Origin: Pedobacter frigoris
GTDB taxonomy: Bacteria > Bacteroidota > Bacteroidia > Sphingobacteriales > Sphingobacteriaceae
DNA: 64,000 nt
Assembly (NCBI RefSeq): GCF_005116445.1
Contig: NZ_SWBQ01000001.1
Span: 558,001 to 622,000 of the forward strand
Reading direction: 5' to 3'
The translations under genes and the position numbers were made by a program. The notes beneath the pieces are model-generated. The model was not told the DNA's origin. It was given only the letters and a program-made list of their open reading frames with translations, and ran no database searches. Positions 51,993-61,607 of this stretch are shown piece by piece (position 1 is the first letter of the stretch; each line of letters begins with the position of its first letter).

Positions 51993-53003
51993 ATGAAACG
52001 CTCCATATACTTTTTACCATTTATGCTATTTGCTTTGGCGGCTGGTGCGCAACAGCGACCTCAGTATACCCAATACATTTTTAATAATTATTTACTCAAC
52101 CCTGCACTAAGCGGAATAGAAAATTATACAGACGTGAAGCTTGGCTACCGTAAGCAGTGGACTGGAATCGAAAATGCTCCTCAAACGTCATTTCTCTCGG
52201 CACAGTGGAAATTGGGCGGTGATTACTTATGGAAAAATGCACTTTCATTACCAGAGAATGGTGATGATCCGATGAGTAGGAATTACATGCAGAATTACAC
52301 CGCTTCACCCTCTCACCATGGAATGGGTGTTATCGCTGTATTAGATGATGTTGGGCCGTTATCCCGACTGGATGCGAGTGTAACTTATGCTTATCATTTA
52401 CAGATGAGCGGTACTCTTAACTTTTCGGTAGGTGTTGCCGCTGGATTGAGCAGGATTGGGCTGGATGTAAACCAGCTTGATTTTGATGTGAAAAACGATC
52501 CTTCGGTTCAGAACGCAATCATTAGCCAGGTAAAACCAGATCTTGGATTAGGTGTGTGGCTTTATGGCGCGCGTTTTTTTGCAGGAGCCTCTGTGCAGCA
52601 GGTGCTGCCGCAGAAGCTGAAGTTTACGAGCGATCCCAAATACAATACTGGTAGAGATGTACCTCATTTCTTTGCCACAGCTGGATATAAACTCTTTATC
52701 GATGACGAGATCAGTGCAACACCTTCAGTCATGTTTAAAAAAGTAACCCCCGCACCAATATCTATTGATGCCAATGTAAAAATTGCATTTAAAGACAGGC
52801 TGTGGATAGGAGGTAGCTACCGTAAAAATGATTCCTTCTCCGCAATGGCTGGCGTAAATATCAGTAAGCTGATTAACCTTACCTATTCCTATGATTTCGT
52901 TACCTCCGAATTGAATACAGTAAGTAATGGAAGTCATGAAATTGTATTAGGTGTCCAGCTCAATAATATTTACGAAGTATTAAGTACCACCAAAATGTGG
53001 TAA
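51993..53003 (+). CDS. PorP/SprF-family type IX secretion outer membrane protein
   Basis: 336 aa, signal peptide (AAGAQQRPQYTQYIFNNYLLNPALSGI is the family start after cleavage), then a beta-barrel body (GLSRIGLDVNQLDFDV, YKLFIDDEISATPSVMFK, IAFKDRLWIGGSYRK). PorP/SprF proteins attach CHU_C-type cargo to the cell surface. It starts directly after the cargo gene stop, no gap, so the two are translated together. Confidence 0.94.
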   Translation: MKRSIYFLPFMLFALAAGAQQRPQYTQYIFNNYLLNPALSGIENYTDVKLGYRKQWTGIENAPQTSFLSAQWKLGGDYLWKNALSLPENGDDPMSRNYMQNYTASPSHHGMGVIAVLDDVGPLSRLDASVTYAYHLQMSGTLNFSVGVAAGLSRIGLDVNQLDFDVKNDPSVQNAIISQVKPDLGLGVWLYGARFFAGASVQQVLPQKLKFTSDPKYNTGRDVPHFFATAGYKLFIDDEISATPSVMFKKVTPAPISIDANVKIAFKDRLWIGGSYRKNDSFSAMAGVNISKLINLTYSYDFVTSELNTVSNGSHEIVLGVQLNNIYEVLSTTKMW

Positions 53004-53020
53004 TGACGAAAGTCAACTAA

Positions 53021-54493
53021 TTAAAGTTCTTTTCTTAAACGTGCTACAGGAATATTCATTTGCTCCCTATATTTAGCTACCGTTCTCCTCGCAATGTTAT
53101 ACCCTCTGTCTTTTAGGATGTCAGTTAGCTTTTCATCAGCAAGAGGCTTGCGCTTGTCTTCATTGCCAATACAATCTTCTAATATCTTCTTTACTTCTTT
53201 GTTAGAAACCTCTTCACCGCTTTCAGTTTGAATGGCCTCAGAGAAGAAAGATTTCAATAGGAAAGTACCAAATTCGGTTTGCACATATTTAGAGTTTGCC
53301 ACCCTTGATACTGTAGAGATATCCATATCAATCTTGTCGGCTATATCTTTCAGGATCATTGGACGCATTTTCCGTTCATCTCCGGTAAGCAGATATTCAT
53401 ATTGATACTGCATAATGGCATTCATAGTTTTTAACAAAGTTTGCTGCCTTTGCTTTATGGCATCGATAAACCATTTTGCCGAGTCCAGTTTTTGCTTTAC
53501 GAACTGAACTGCTTCTTTTAATTTTTTATCCTTTTGAGATGCTTTATCGTAGTGATCAAACATGTCGATGTACGACCTGCTAACCCTTAATTCAGGTGCG
53601 TTTTTTGAGTTTAAAGTAAGTATTAATACACCATCATTGTTAGAAACATGAAAATCAGGTATAATTTGTAACTGTTTCGTTGTCACCTGATTGGAGTCCC
53701 CCGGTTTAGGATTCAGACGGAGTATCTCTGCGATGATTTCCTTCAGGTCCTCACTGTTAAGTCCCAATGATTTCTCCAGTTTATCGTAATGTTTACGTGT
53801 AAACTCATCGAGGTAATTCTCAACGATTTCGATAGCCTTAACAATGATTGGATTGTTAGGATCCTTACGCCTTAGCTGCAAAGTAAGGCATTCCTGTAAG
53901 TCTCTTGCCGCAATGCCAGGAGGATCAAAACTTTGTATTACTTTCAGCATTTCCAGCACATCTTCTTCTTCCACCATCACATTTTGTGAAAATGCAAGAT
54001 CATCTATCATAGAAGTAATAGGTCTTCTTAGGTATCCATCATCATCTAAACTTCCGATAATTTGTTTTCCTATAATAAAATCCTGGTCAGAAAGAGGAAC
54101 CAGGTCCAGCTGTTCCTGTAAGCTCTCAAAAAAGGTACTTTCTATAGCTATAGGAGTTTCTTTTTTTTCTTCATCATCGTCACTGTTATTGTAGGATGTA
54201 CTGTAATCGTTTACACTATCGTCCTGCAGATAATCATCTACATTAAATTCATCAGTACTTTCCTCTTTGGCTCCTGCATCATAATCTTCAGGACCATCAT
54301 TCAAATCATCATATTCACTTTTTGGCTCTTCTGCAATCATTAAGCTTGGGTCTTCCAAAGCTGGATTTTCTTCGAGCTCTTCTTTAATACGCGTATCCAA
54401 AGCAACAGTCGGTACTTGCAGCAACTTTATAAATTGGATTTGCTGAGGAGAGAGTTTCTGTAGTAATTTTTGTTGTAGGTGCTGTTTTAACAT
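53021..54493 (-). CDS. rpoN: RNA polymerase sigma-54 factor
   Basis: 490 aa from the ATG at 54493 (MLKQHLQQKLLQKLSPQQIQF is the conserved region I start); the frame opens at 54610 but those residues are not family-like. Region I glutamine-rich activator-interacting part, acidic region II (about 60-130), core-binding region (ESTFFESLQEQLDLVPLSDQ, SFDPPGIAARDLQECL), and the RpoN box near the end (NIARRTVAKYREQMNIP) are visible. Drives activator-dependent genes. Monocistronic. Confidence 0.95.
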   Translation of the reverse strand: MLKQHLQQKLLQKLSPQQIQFIKLLQVPTVALDTRIKEELEENPALEDPSLMIAEEPKSEYDDLNDGPEDYDAGAKEESTDEFNVDDYLQDDSVNDYSTSYNNSDDDEEKKETPIAIESTFFESLQEQLDLVPLSDQDFIIGKQIIGSLDDDGYLRRPITSMIDDLAFSQNVMVEEEDVLEMLKVIQSFDPPGIAARDLQECLTLQLRRKDPNNPIIVKAIEIVENYLDEFTRKHYDKLEKSLGLNSEDLKEIIAEILRLNPKPGDSNQVTTKQLQIIPDFHVSNNDGVLILTLNSKNAPELRVSRSYIDMFDHYDKASQKDKKLKEAVQFVKQKLDSAKWFIDAIKQRQQTLLKTMNAIMQYQYEYLLTGDERKMRPMILKDIADKIDMDISTVSRVANSKYVQTEFGTFLLKSFFSEAIQTESGEEVSNKEVKKILEDCIGNEDKRKPLADEKLTDILKDRGYNIARRTVAKYREQMNIPVARLRKEL

Positions 54494-54696
54494 AAGGTGA
54501 TGAGCAGGTATTTTATGTACCCGTTCCAAAAATACACATTTCGGACAGATAAAAGCAATTTCCCTAAGGTATATTCTTAAATTTAGGGGTATGGTTGTGG
54601 ACGTTGGCATACCTACTGGTTCAACTTAGTCTAGATTTACATAAAATAAATAAGATCTATTAAATAACTCCATGTTAACCATAAGTTAATCCTACG

Positions 54697-54733
54697 GTGA
54701 CCCCACATTTTACCATCAAAAACGTGGGGTCAC
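54697..54733. other. Inverted repeat upstream of mscL and rpoN
   Basis: GTGACCCCAC and GTGGGGTCAC, 10-bp perfect stem, 17-base loop, followed by two GTGGGCTCA direct repeats. It lies in the 394-base gap between the divergent rpoN and mscL starts, which holds no gene. No T-run; could be an operator or a small palindromic repeat. Confidence 0.4.
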
Positions 54734-54887
54734 TGTGGGCTCATCGTGGGCTCAAGATAAAGAAGTTCAATACTTGTGTTATCTTACGTGTTAATTTGAT
54801 GATAGAATAATGAAATAAATTATGCCTTTAATATTCTTGTTTTTGGTACGATTTTTATAAATTAGAATAAACTAAAACAACTATTAT

Positions 54888-55319
54888 ATGGGATTTGTAA
54901 AAGAATTTAAGGAATTTGCTGTAAAAGGCAGTGTAATGGATCTAGCTGTCGGTGTAATCATCGGTGGCGCTTTTGGTAAAATTATCGATAGTGTGGTAAA
55001 GGATTTGATCATGCCGTTGATATCAGCGGTCATCGGTTCCGTAGATTTCAGTAATCTCTATATTGTACTGAAAGGGGAGGTTGCCGCTAATCTCGCACTG
55101 GAGGAGGCACGTAAGGTGCCTGATACTGTTATTTTTGCCTATGGTAACTTCATTACAGTAGCCATTAACTTTTTATTATTAGCGCTGGCTGTATTTATGC
55201 TGGTAAAGGGTATTAATTCTATGAAACGTAAACAGGAAGCTGAGCCTGTGGCACCAGCTGCACCTTCAAAAGAAGAAGTGCTATTGGCAGAGATCAGAGA
55301 TTTACTTAAAAATAAATAA
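54888..55319 (+). CDS. mscL: Large-conductance mechanosensitive channel
   Basis: 143 aa. FVKEFKEFAVKGSVMDLAVGVIIGGAFGKIIDSVVKD is the conserved first helix, with the second transmembrane helix NFITVAINFLLLALAVFMLVKGIN at about 87-110 and a charged C-terminal helix. The pentameric inner-membrane channel opens on membrane stretch to release solutes. Monocistronic, with a terminator at 55342-55366. Confidence 0.96.
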   Translation: MGFVKEFKEFAVKGSVMDLAVGVIIGGAFGKIIDSVVKDLIMPLISAVIGSVDFSNLYIVLKGEVAANLALEEARKVPDTVIFAYGNFITVAINFLLLALAVFMLVKGINSMKRKQEAEPVAPAAPSKEEVLLAEIRDLLKNK

Positions 55320-55341
55320 GAGAATTTTGCTGAGTGAAAAG

Positions 55342-55372
55342 AGGCTGATTACAAAAGTAATTGGCCTTTTTT
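55342..55372 (+). terminator. mscL terminator
   Basis: AGGCTGATTAC and GTAATTGGCCT pair (with G-T pairs) over a 4-base loop, followed by a T-run. Confidence 0.6.
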
Positions 55373-55540
55373 TGTATTGATTGGTTTTTTACCGATAAAA
55401 TAGTGTCGTTTACCGACGATTAGAATAGCTACATAGCTGCTGTGTTGTTAATAGTACAAGTTGTCTATAATTTTGATGAAGCAAATACAATTAAATAAAT
55501 GGAAACAATAGCGGTTAGCCATATTTAGATTAGAAAGGAA

Positions 55541-56308
55541 ATGGGAAATTTGAAAACAAATAACTCCAGCAGAATATGTACAGGACTAGTGGTTCTTTTG
55601 ATTGGAGTAGTTTTTCTGCTAGACAATATAGGGCTTAATATTCCGAAATGGATCTTCGATTGGCCGATATTGTTGATTGCGATCGGATTGTTGGTCGGGT
55701 ATAAGCGCAAATTTGAGGTTGGATTGTGGATGTTTTTTGTTGCCGTGGGAGGTTTTCTTACGATTGAGTCAATTGTTAATGTAGATTTTTCAAAATATTA
55801 TTTTGCACTAATCTTTATCGCAATTGGTGTTTTTCTGATCATTAAACCAAAAGGACGTGGTTTTCAGGGGAAGCGCTGGAAAAAGAAATGGGCGCAAAAG
55901 TGTGCTGGCTTTGAAGGTTTAGGTAATCAGGCTGAAGACAATGCACAAACTCCATATGATATAGACAAGAATGACATATTGGATACGGTGAACGTATTTG
56001 GCGGTAGTCATCAGAACATCTATTCTAAAAATTTTAGAGGCGGTGATGCTATAGCAATTTTTGGTGGATCGGATATCAATCTTTCGCAGGCAGATTTTGA
56101 AGGGACTATATCGCTTGATGTGGTTGCGATCTTTGGCGGAGTTAAAATTGTTGTTCCTCCAAGCTGGGATGTGAAATCAGAAGTCACTGCAATATTTGGT
56201 GGTATAGATGACAAACGTGCACTTGGGCAAGTGCTTTCTGAGCCCAAAAAGACGATAATAATTAAAGGGGTAGCTTTATTCGGCGGGGTGGATATCAGAA
56301 ATTTTTAA
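55541..56308 (+). CDS. LiaF/LiaI-like membrane protein with C-terminal beta domain
   Basis: 255 aa. Four transmembrane helices between about residues 12 and 105 (LVVLLIGVVFLLDNIGLNIP, ILLIAIGLLVGY, LWMFFVAVGGFLTIE, FALIFIAIGVFLIIKP), then a C-terminal beta-helix domain with recurrent FGG motifs (VNVFGGSHQN, AIFGGSDI, AIFGGVKI, AIFGGIDD, ALFGGVDI). Related to LiaF-type regulators of envelope stress responses. It is 10 bases from the next ORF and upstream of a LytS/LytTR pair, which suggests joint regulation. Confidence 0.88.
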   Translation: MGNLKTNNSSRICTGLVVLLIGVVFLLDNIGLNIPKWIFDWPILLIAIGLLVGYKRKFEVGLWMFFVAVGGFLTIESIVNVDFSKYYFALIFIAIGVFLIIKPKGRGFQGKRWKKKWAQKCAGFEGLGNQAEDNAQTPYDIDKNDILDTVNVFGGSHQNIYSKNFRGGDAIAIFGGSDINLSQADFEGTISLDVVAIFGGVKIVVPPSWDVKSEVTAIFGGIDDKRALGQVLSEPKKTIIIKGVALFGGVDIRNF

Positions 56309-56318
56309 ATTCTATGTT

Positions 56319-56663
56319 ATGAAATGGTTTTTAGTAAGGTATATTTATGAAATTATTAGTGGCGATGGGGGATATAGGGTGCAGTTTGATGAGCAACTAA
56401 GATTAATTAGTGCAGACACTGGTAATGATGCAATTTGCAAAGCCGAAGGTATGGCCGATGATTTTCATCCGCCCTTTAGAAACTATAAAGGCGAACTCGT
56501 AGAGTGGAAATTCATTTGTATTGCCGGACTTCATGAAATACAGACCCCAACTGATGGTGCAGAGGTGACTTCAATATTACACGAACCACATGATGCCCTT
56601 GATTTTAGAGCACAAATAGACAAACGAAAAGAATTTTTGGATAATGCTATTGGCGTGTTATAA
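56319..56663 (+). CDS. DUF4288-like hypothetical protein
   Basis: 114 aa cytoplasmic. KWFLVRYIYEIISGDGGYRVQFDEQLRLISADTGNDA gives the N-terminal strand pair of DUF4288-like proteins; the rest (VEWKFICIAGLHEIQ) is beta-rich with acidic loops. Function unknown. It follows the LiaF-like gene by 10 bases and precedes the LytS gene by 24, so all are likely one operon. Confidence 0.65.
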   Translation: MKWFLVRYIYEIISGDGGYRVQFDEQLRLISADTGNDAICKAEGMADDFHPPFRNYKGELVEWKFICIAGLHEIQTPTDGAEVTSILHEPHDALDFRAQIDKRKEFLDNAIGVL

Positions 56664-56687
56664 ATAAATCAGCTTAAATAATCTATT

Positions 56688-57749
56688 TTGACAACAAGTC
56701 CGTTATCAATATTAAGAATACAGAGAGTTGCCGGTGCTATCTTTTTAGCCTGGGCTTCTTTGTTTATAATTCTTTTTTACGTGACGCTGAACTTTAGTAT
56801 TGAGGTTTCAATTGCTGATAGTTTAATTACCAATGGACTCATGGCGATGGGGTGTTTTATTTTGAGCAATATGCTCGGGTATTATCAGCCAAAAAAAGAA
56901 ACCATTCTTTTTGTGCTCATGCTCACGCTGGTGTTGGCTTTAATTGTCACTTTTATCAGTAAATTCTGCCTGAATATGTTATTTCCCAGTGATTTAACAT
57001 ACAGGAGTTTTTTGAGGTTGTCGCTGCTTGTCCGGTTTATTATCGTGTTTGTATTCCTGGCCTGGTGCGCACTGGCCAATATTTTGTGGTACAGGCTAGA
57101 GGAGCAGTCAGAAACTCAGGAGCGGTTGTTGATGGCGCAGAACCTTTCTAAGGAAGCCGAATTGAATAAGCTGAGGCATCAGCTGCAGCCCCATTTTTTG
57201 TTCAATAGTCTGAATTCAGTTTATGCACTTACCATTGTAAATCCTAAGGAAGCTGGTACTATGATTACTAAACTGGCGGCATTTTTAAGAGGTACTTTGA
57301 AACGGGATGACGAGGTTTGGGTGAGTGTTGGTGAGGAGATGGAGTACATACAGCTTTATCTTGATATTGAAAAAGTAAGGTTCAGCCACAGGCTGAGTGT
57401 CGATATTGAAATAGACAAAGAAACTTTAAATTTGAAATTGCCCGGTACTTTACTTCAACCTATTGTGGAAAATGCGATTAAGTTTGGCTTGTACAATACC
57501 GCTGCGGCAATTACAATAGCTATAACTGTTAATGTCGAAAGTGGAGTACTTGTCGTAAAAGTTAAAAATCCCTTTGACCCGGAAATGAAAGCTACTGGAG
57601 GAACAGGATTTGGATTAACTGCGATTAAAAGACGCCTGTACTTGCTGTTTGCTGATGAACAATTGTTGCATACCCAGGCTACTCAGGAAAATATATATAT
57701 AACTACTCTTAAAATACCTCAAGCTGATGATACGAACGATACTAATTGA
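56688..57749 (+). CDS. LytS/YehU-family sensor histidine kinase
   Basis: 353 aa starting with TTG. Four transmembrane helices (about 14-36, 43-63, 72-96, 112-132), then the His_kinase domain with phosphoacceptor LRHQLQPHFLFNSLNSVYAL and an ATPase with LLQPIVENAIKFGL and GTGFGLTAIKRRLYLLF. No periplasmic sensor of size, so it likely senses membrane or quinone-type signals. Overlaps the response-regulator gene by 23 bases, a two-component pair. Confidence 0.92.
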   Translation: MTTSPLSILRIQRVAGAIFLAWASLFIILFYVTLNFSIEVSIADSLITNGLMAMGCFILSNMLGYYQPKKETILFVLMLTLVLALIVTFISKFCLNMLFPSDLTYRSFLRLSLLVRFIIVFVFLAWCALANILWYRLEEQSETQERLLMAQNLSKEAELNKLRHQLQPHFLFNSLNSVYALTIVNPKEAGTMITKLAAFLRGTLKRDDEVWVSVGEEMEYIQLYLDIEKVRFSHRLSVDIEIDKETLNLKLPGTLLQPIVENAIKFGLYNTAAAITIAITVNVESGVLVVKVKNPFDPEMKATGGTGFGLTAIKRRLYLLFADEQLLHTQATQENIYITTLKIPQADDTNDTN

Positions 57750-58467
57750 TGATGAATCCCTTGCAAGGGATATTGTAAAGCATTATCTGAGTGATTTTCC
57801 CGATATTGAAGTCGTAGCAGAATGTAGTGATGGTTTTGAAGGATTAAAGGCAATCACACAGCATCAGCCTGATTTTATTTTTCTGGATATTCAAATGCCT
57901 AAAATCAATGGGTTTGAAATGTTGGAACTGGTAGAGAATCCTCCCGCTGTGATATTCACAACTGCATTTGATGAATATGCTATCAAAGCTTTTGAAGTAA
58001 ATGCAGTGGATTATCTGCTGAAGCCGATTGAACAGGTTAGATTTGAACAGGCCATTAAAAAAATACCGGCACGGTTGAATAGTGCAGATACTGAGGCCAC
58101 GCAGGAGCTTCTGAATTCAGCAGCGTTGAGCCCTGCCCAGAATAACAGGGTGGTGGTAAAGAAAAATGGAGTAATCAAAATTGTTGCTGTGGGAGATATT
58201 CATTACCTGGAAGCAGATGATGATTATGTTAAATTAAGTACTACGGAAGGAATTTTTCACAAGAATAAGACTATGAGCTTTTTTGAACGGACACTGGATC
58301 CGGGACAATTTATTCGAATACATCGCTCTTATATTATAAATTTGGCGGAAGTAACCCGTATAGAGCTCAAGGAAAAAGATAGTTATGTAGTGCTGCTGAA
58401 GTCTGATATCTGGCTACCAGTGAGCAAAACAGGATATGTTAAACTAAAAGCAGCCTTAGGCATGTAG
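57727..58467 (+). CDS. LytTR-family response regulator
   Basis: 246 aa. Receiver: RTILIDDESLARDIVKHYL, phosphoacceptor in FIFLDIQMPKINGFEML, FTTAFDEYAIKAFEVNAVDYLLKPI. DNA-binding LytTR domain at about 140-240: VGDIHYLEADDDYVKLST, FIRIHRSYIINLAEVTRIE. Partner of the LytS-like kinase; controls an unknown target, perhaps the upstream LiaF-like operon. Confidence 0.94.
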   Translation: MIRTILIDDESLARDIVKHYLSDFPDIEVVAECSDGFEGLKAITQHQPDFIFLDIQMPKINGFEMLELVENPPAVIFTTAFDEYAIKAFEVNAVDYLLKPIEQVRFEQAIKKIPARLNSADTEATQELLNSAALSPAQNNRVVVKKNGVIKIVAVGDIHYLEADDDYVKLSTTEGIFHKNKTMSFFERTLDPGQFIRIHRSYIINLAEVTRIELKEKDSYVVLLKSDIWLPVSKTGYVKLKAALGM

Positions 58468-58482
58468 AAAATTCTAATTCTA

Positions 58483-58514
58483 TTTGCAATTAGAAAAAAA
58501 TCAAACTATATTTG
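58483..58514 (+). promoter_or_regulatory. rpmH promoter
   Basis: TTTG (58483-58486), 20-base spacer, TATATTTG (58507-58514), a full match to the Bacteroidota consensus; 40 bases before the rpmH ATG. Confidence 0.7.
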
Positions 58515-58554
58515 CACCTCTTATTTAAAAAAATAGTCAAGATATAATACAGTT

Positions 58555-58713
58555 ATGAAAAGAACATTCCAACCTTCGCAAAGAAAGAGAAGAAACAAAC
58601 ACGGCTTCCGCGAAAGAATGGCTACAGCAAACGGTAGAAGAGTATTAGCTTCTCGTCGTGCAAAAGGAAGAAAAAGATTATCAGTTTCTGACGAGCGTCG
58701 TCATAAAGCATAA
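58555..58713 (+). CDS. rpmH: 50S ribosomal protein L34
   Basis: 52 aa, highly basic: [20 protein letters not shown] and [16 protein letters not shown] match L34. Structural protein of the large ribosomal subunit. Start of the conserved rpmH-rnpA-yidD cluster. Confidence 0.98.
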   Translation: MKRTFQPSQRKRRNKHGFRERMATANGRRVLASRRAKGRKRLSVSDERRHKA

Positions 58714-58776
58714 TTTTTGATTGCAACACTTTAAGTGTTGGCAGATCAGAATATCTGCAAATTTGCGATCAAAAAC

Positions 58777-59190
58777 ATGAACACATTTAACAAAGAAGAA
58801 CGGTTGTGTAGCAGGAAGTTAATTGACTTGCTATTTAAAGACGGTTCTTCTTTTTTATTATACCCCTATAGGGTATCTTATTTGCTTACAGCTACTTCTC
58901 ATCAATTTCCCGTTCAGGTTGTAATTAATGTATCTAAAAAGCGCTTTAAAAAAGCTGTAGATAGAAACCGCATTAAAAGGCTGACCAGAGAAGCTTACCG
59001 CCTGCAGAAGCAAAAGGATTTGTACGCTTTGATTCCTGAATCTGAAAAGCTCTTATTACTTTCCGTCCAATTTATAGGCAAGAAGATTTATGATTATTCT
59101 TTTTTCGAAAAGAAGTTGTCAGGAGTTTTTAAAAAGCTGACAACTGAATTGCAGGTTAAAATGACTCAGGAAAATGATCAGCCTTCTTAA
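58777..59190 (+). CDS. rnpA: Ribonuclease P protein component
   Basis: 137 aa from the ATG at 58777; a TTG at 58735 would add residues not seen in the family. Contains the RNR motif region [27 protein letters not shown] that binds RNase P RNA and pre-tRNA leaders. Overlaps yidD by 17 bases. Confidence 0.95.
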   Translation: MNTFNKEERLCSRKLIDLLFKDGSSFLLYPYRVSYLLTATSHQFPVQVVINVSKKRFKKAVDRNRIKRLTREAYRLQKQKDLYALIPESEKLLLLSVQFIGKKIYDYSFFEKKLSGVFKKLTTELQVKMTQENDQPS

Positions 59191-59407
59191 GCAAATTATT
59201 GGCTGGTTCTTCCTCGGACTGATCAAGCTTTATCAGTGGCTTTTGTCGCCGCTGTTGGGTGCAAGTTGCAGGTATACACCAACGTGTTCGCAATATGGGA
59301 TTGAAGCGATAAAAAAACATGGGCCTTTTAAAGGAGGTTGGTTAACTTTGAAACGTATTGGCAGATGTCACCCTTGGGGTGGGCACGGTCATGACCCAGT
59401 TCCTTAA
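59174..59407 (+). CDS. yidD: Membrane protein insertion efficiency factor
   Basis: 77 aa. [33 protein letters not shown] and [15 protein letters not shown] are the full family signature, with conserved cysteines. Membrane-associated helper of YidC-dependent insertion. Typical position after rnpA. Confidence 0.97.
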   Translation: MISLLKQIIGWFFLGLIKLYQWLLSPLLGASCRYTPTCSQYGIEAIKKHGPFKGGWLTLKRIGRCHPWGGHGHDPVP

Positions 59408-59424
59408 TTATATTTTATTATTCA

Positions 59425-60108
59425 ATGGCTACTATACTTCAAATCGAAACCGCTACACAAGTTTGTTCTGCTGCACTATCAAAAGATGGTAAGACTATAG
59501 CTGTGAAGGAGCTTATGGCAAGTAACATTCATGCAGGCAGTCTTACTTTGTTCATTGAGGAAGTAATGGGGATGGTCGGTCTTCAGTTTTCAGATCTGGA
59601 TGCTGTGGCAGTAAGCAAGGGTCCTGGTTCGTATACCGGACTTCGAATAGGTGTTTCTACCGCGAAGGGACTATGCTTTGCACTGGATAAACCATTGATT
59701 GGCGTGGATACGCTTCAAATGATGGCTGCGGGTTTTATGCAAAGTCGACCTGAATATGAGGGAGCCATCTGTTCAATGATTGATGCCAGGAGAATGGAGG
59801 TTTTTACTGCGGTATATAATGCCAAACTCGATTCGATAGTGGATACGAGTGCTAAGATAATTGACGAGCACAGCTTTGCAGAAGAACTGAATTCCGGAGT
59901 ATTGATGTTCATTGGTGATGGTGCTGCAAAGTGTAAAGATGTGATCAGACATGAAAATGCTTCGTTCTCGGGGGCTAATTTTAATTCTGCCAGCAACATG
60001 AGTGCATTGGCATATAACGCTTATTCGCATTCAAAATTTGAGGATGTGGCGTATTTTGAACCATTTTATCTTAAAGATTTTGTGCTGACTACGCCCAAAA
60101 AGAAATAG
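59425..60108 (+). CDS. tsaB: tRNA threonylcarbamoyladenosine biosynthesis protein TsaB
   Basis: 227 aa ASKHA-fold protein. ILQIETATQVCSAALSKDGK, SKGPGSYTGLRIGVSTAKGL and CSMIDARRMEVFTAVYN are family motifs. It dimerises with TsaD and supports t6A37 modification of ANN-decoding tRNAs. It follows yidD by 17 bases and is probably co-transcribed. Confidence 0.95.
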   Translation: MATILQIETATQVCSAALSKDGKTIAVKELMASNIHAGSLTLFIEEVMGMVGLQFSDLDAVAVSKGPGSYTGLRIGVSTAKGLCFALDKPLIGVDTLQMMAAGFMQSRPEYEGAICSMIDARRMEVFTAVYNAKLDSIVDTSAKIIDEHSFAEELNSGVLMFIGDGAAKCKDVIRHENASFSGANFNSASNMSALAYNAYSHSKFEDVAYFEPFYLKDFVLTTPKKK

Positions 60109-60160
60109 TATAGGTAACGCCCTAACACTGAATTTATTCAGGATCAAGATTGGAGGTGTG

Positions 60161-61600
60161 TTATCTCTTCTTTGAGAATACACTGAACAGACGTTTGAAA
60201 AAACTTGATTCGCCATCGTTAATTCCCGGCATTGTACTGCTGTTCTGAGGGTGCTCTACGGTATTTCCAAACTTGATTCCAACTCCCAAATAAAATGAGG
60301 CACCATTGTATCCTTTTCCAATAGTAATGTCTTGTTTAATTGCTCCTTTGGCTTGTGATACTGTTTTAAAAAGATCATCAGATCCGAGGAAGACTTCGAA
60401 ATTGGGTGTTTGATACATTCCCTGCATACCAAATAAAAACAAGTTGTTGAAATTGTAAGAAGGAATAGCTGTTAGTGAAAATTGATCATACTTAAATTTG
60501 TTGACGAAAGCTGCATCGCCCCCTTTATAAAACAAGTTTTTTGATACAATTAAGGCAGGAGTATAGGTGAAGTAAGGGACTGAAATACTGAATGCCTTTG
60601 AGATCATGAAATCAGCTTTTGCATTTGTAACGCTATAAAAACGCTCTCGTGTTTCGCCATCGGTGGCAATTTCTGTTATCCTGCTTTCAATGGATGAAGG
60701 GCTGGTCTCTGGATCCATAATAATCAAGGGGTCATTGATGTTGTTAAACCGATTGTAATAAGAGTTTTTAGTCCATCTGATGATACCAAGGTCCTTTACA
60801 TTAGCCATTAAAAATACTCCGGTTTTTGAAGTGTAGCTTGTACCTAAGCTAATGGCAAGTCCCGGATTTTTAAATGTTGGTACCAAATCTTTCTTGGAGA
60901 GTTCATCTGTTTCAAGGAAGTTGGCTCTGTATGTTCCTTTGAGCGCAGCTACGAGGGGTTGGGTATCTGATCCTGGATTGAAGAAAGATTCGTCGATTTG
61001 GAGTTTGTTGTACGTGATGCCACTTAGTAAACTTAACTTGACACCAAATGCCAATCTCTTATTGTAGTTTTCCCGGTAGCTTACACTAAACTGGTGATAA
61101 GATTGTGCATAGCCATTGTTGTTAAAAGCATCATCAAAATCTTGTCCTTTATAAGCGTCAAATCGATTATAATTGTCTAATAATGCAAATGTTTCATTGG
61201 TGTAATCCACATTGCCATCAGTACGCAATTGCCAGGAGAGACCTATTTCTTTGTGAAATTTATAAGATTTGAATATTTTAAAATTAAACAGGTAGATGTT
61301 GCTGCTTTCAAAAATATGATTTACTTCATTGTTTCCTATTGTGATGTCTTTGGCTGAATATACTCCTTCATTGATCAGACGTCGGATAGTGCTTTCATTT
61401 CCTTTACTTGAGGCATTAAATCCGAGGTATGGAAGGAAAAAGTTGGATGCAAATTTACGTGACGAGTCCAGTACGAATGTTTTCTGTGCAGGATTTTCAA
61501 AGCCATCAAACAGGGTCTTTGTGTTGAACAAACCATATTGTTGTGCTTTTGATTGTATTGTGAAAAATACGATGCAAATAACCAGGTATCTTCTGTTCAT
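60161..61600 (-). CDS. DUF5723-family exported protein
   Basis: 479 aa. Signal peptide (cleavage near SKAQQ) followed by a beta-strand-rich outer-membrane-like body (YGLFNTKTLFDGFENPAQKTFVLD, SWQLRTDGNVDYTNETFALLDNYNRF). Members of DUF5723 are predicted outer-membrane barrels of unknown substrate in Bacteroidota. Probably transcribed with the upstream DUF3352-like gene, which ends 7 bases before it starts. Confidence 0.83.
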   Translation of the reverse strand: MNRRYLVICIVFFTIQSKAQQYGLFNTKTLFDGFENPAQKTFVLDSSRKFASNFFLPYLGFNASSKGNESTIRRLINEGVYSAKDITIGNNEVNHIFESSNIYLFNFKIFKSYKFHKEIGLSWQLRTDGNVDYTNETFALLDNYNRFDAYKGQDFDDAFNNNGYAQSYHQFSVSYRENYNKRLAFGVKLSLLSGITYNKLQIDESFFNPGSDTQPLVAALKGTYRANFLETDELSKKDLVPTFKNPGLAISLGTSYTSKTGVFLMANVKDLGIIRWTKNSYYNRFNNINDPLIIMDPETSPSSIESRITEIATDGETRERFYSVTNAKADFMISKAFSISVPYFTYTPALIVSKNLFYKGGDAAFVNKFKYDQFSLTAIPSYNFNNLFLFGMQGMYQTPNFEVFLGSDDLFKTVSQAKGAIKQDITIGKGYNGASFYLGVGIKFGNTVEHPQNSSTMPGINDGESSFFKRLFSVFSKKR

Positions 61601-61607
61601 AATGTAG

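Noticed and set aside
54494..54610. Upstream start of rpoN
   Set aside because: Residues before MLKQHLQQ are not seen in sigma-54 proteins and include cysteine-rich non-family sequence.
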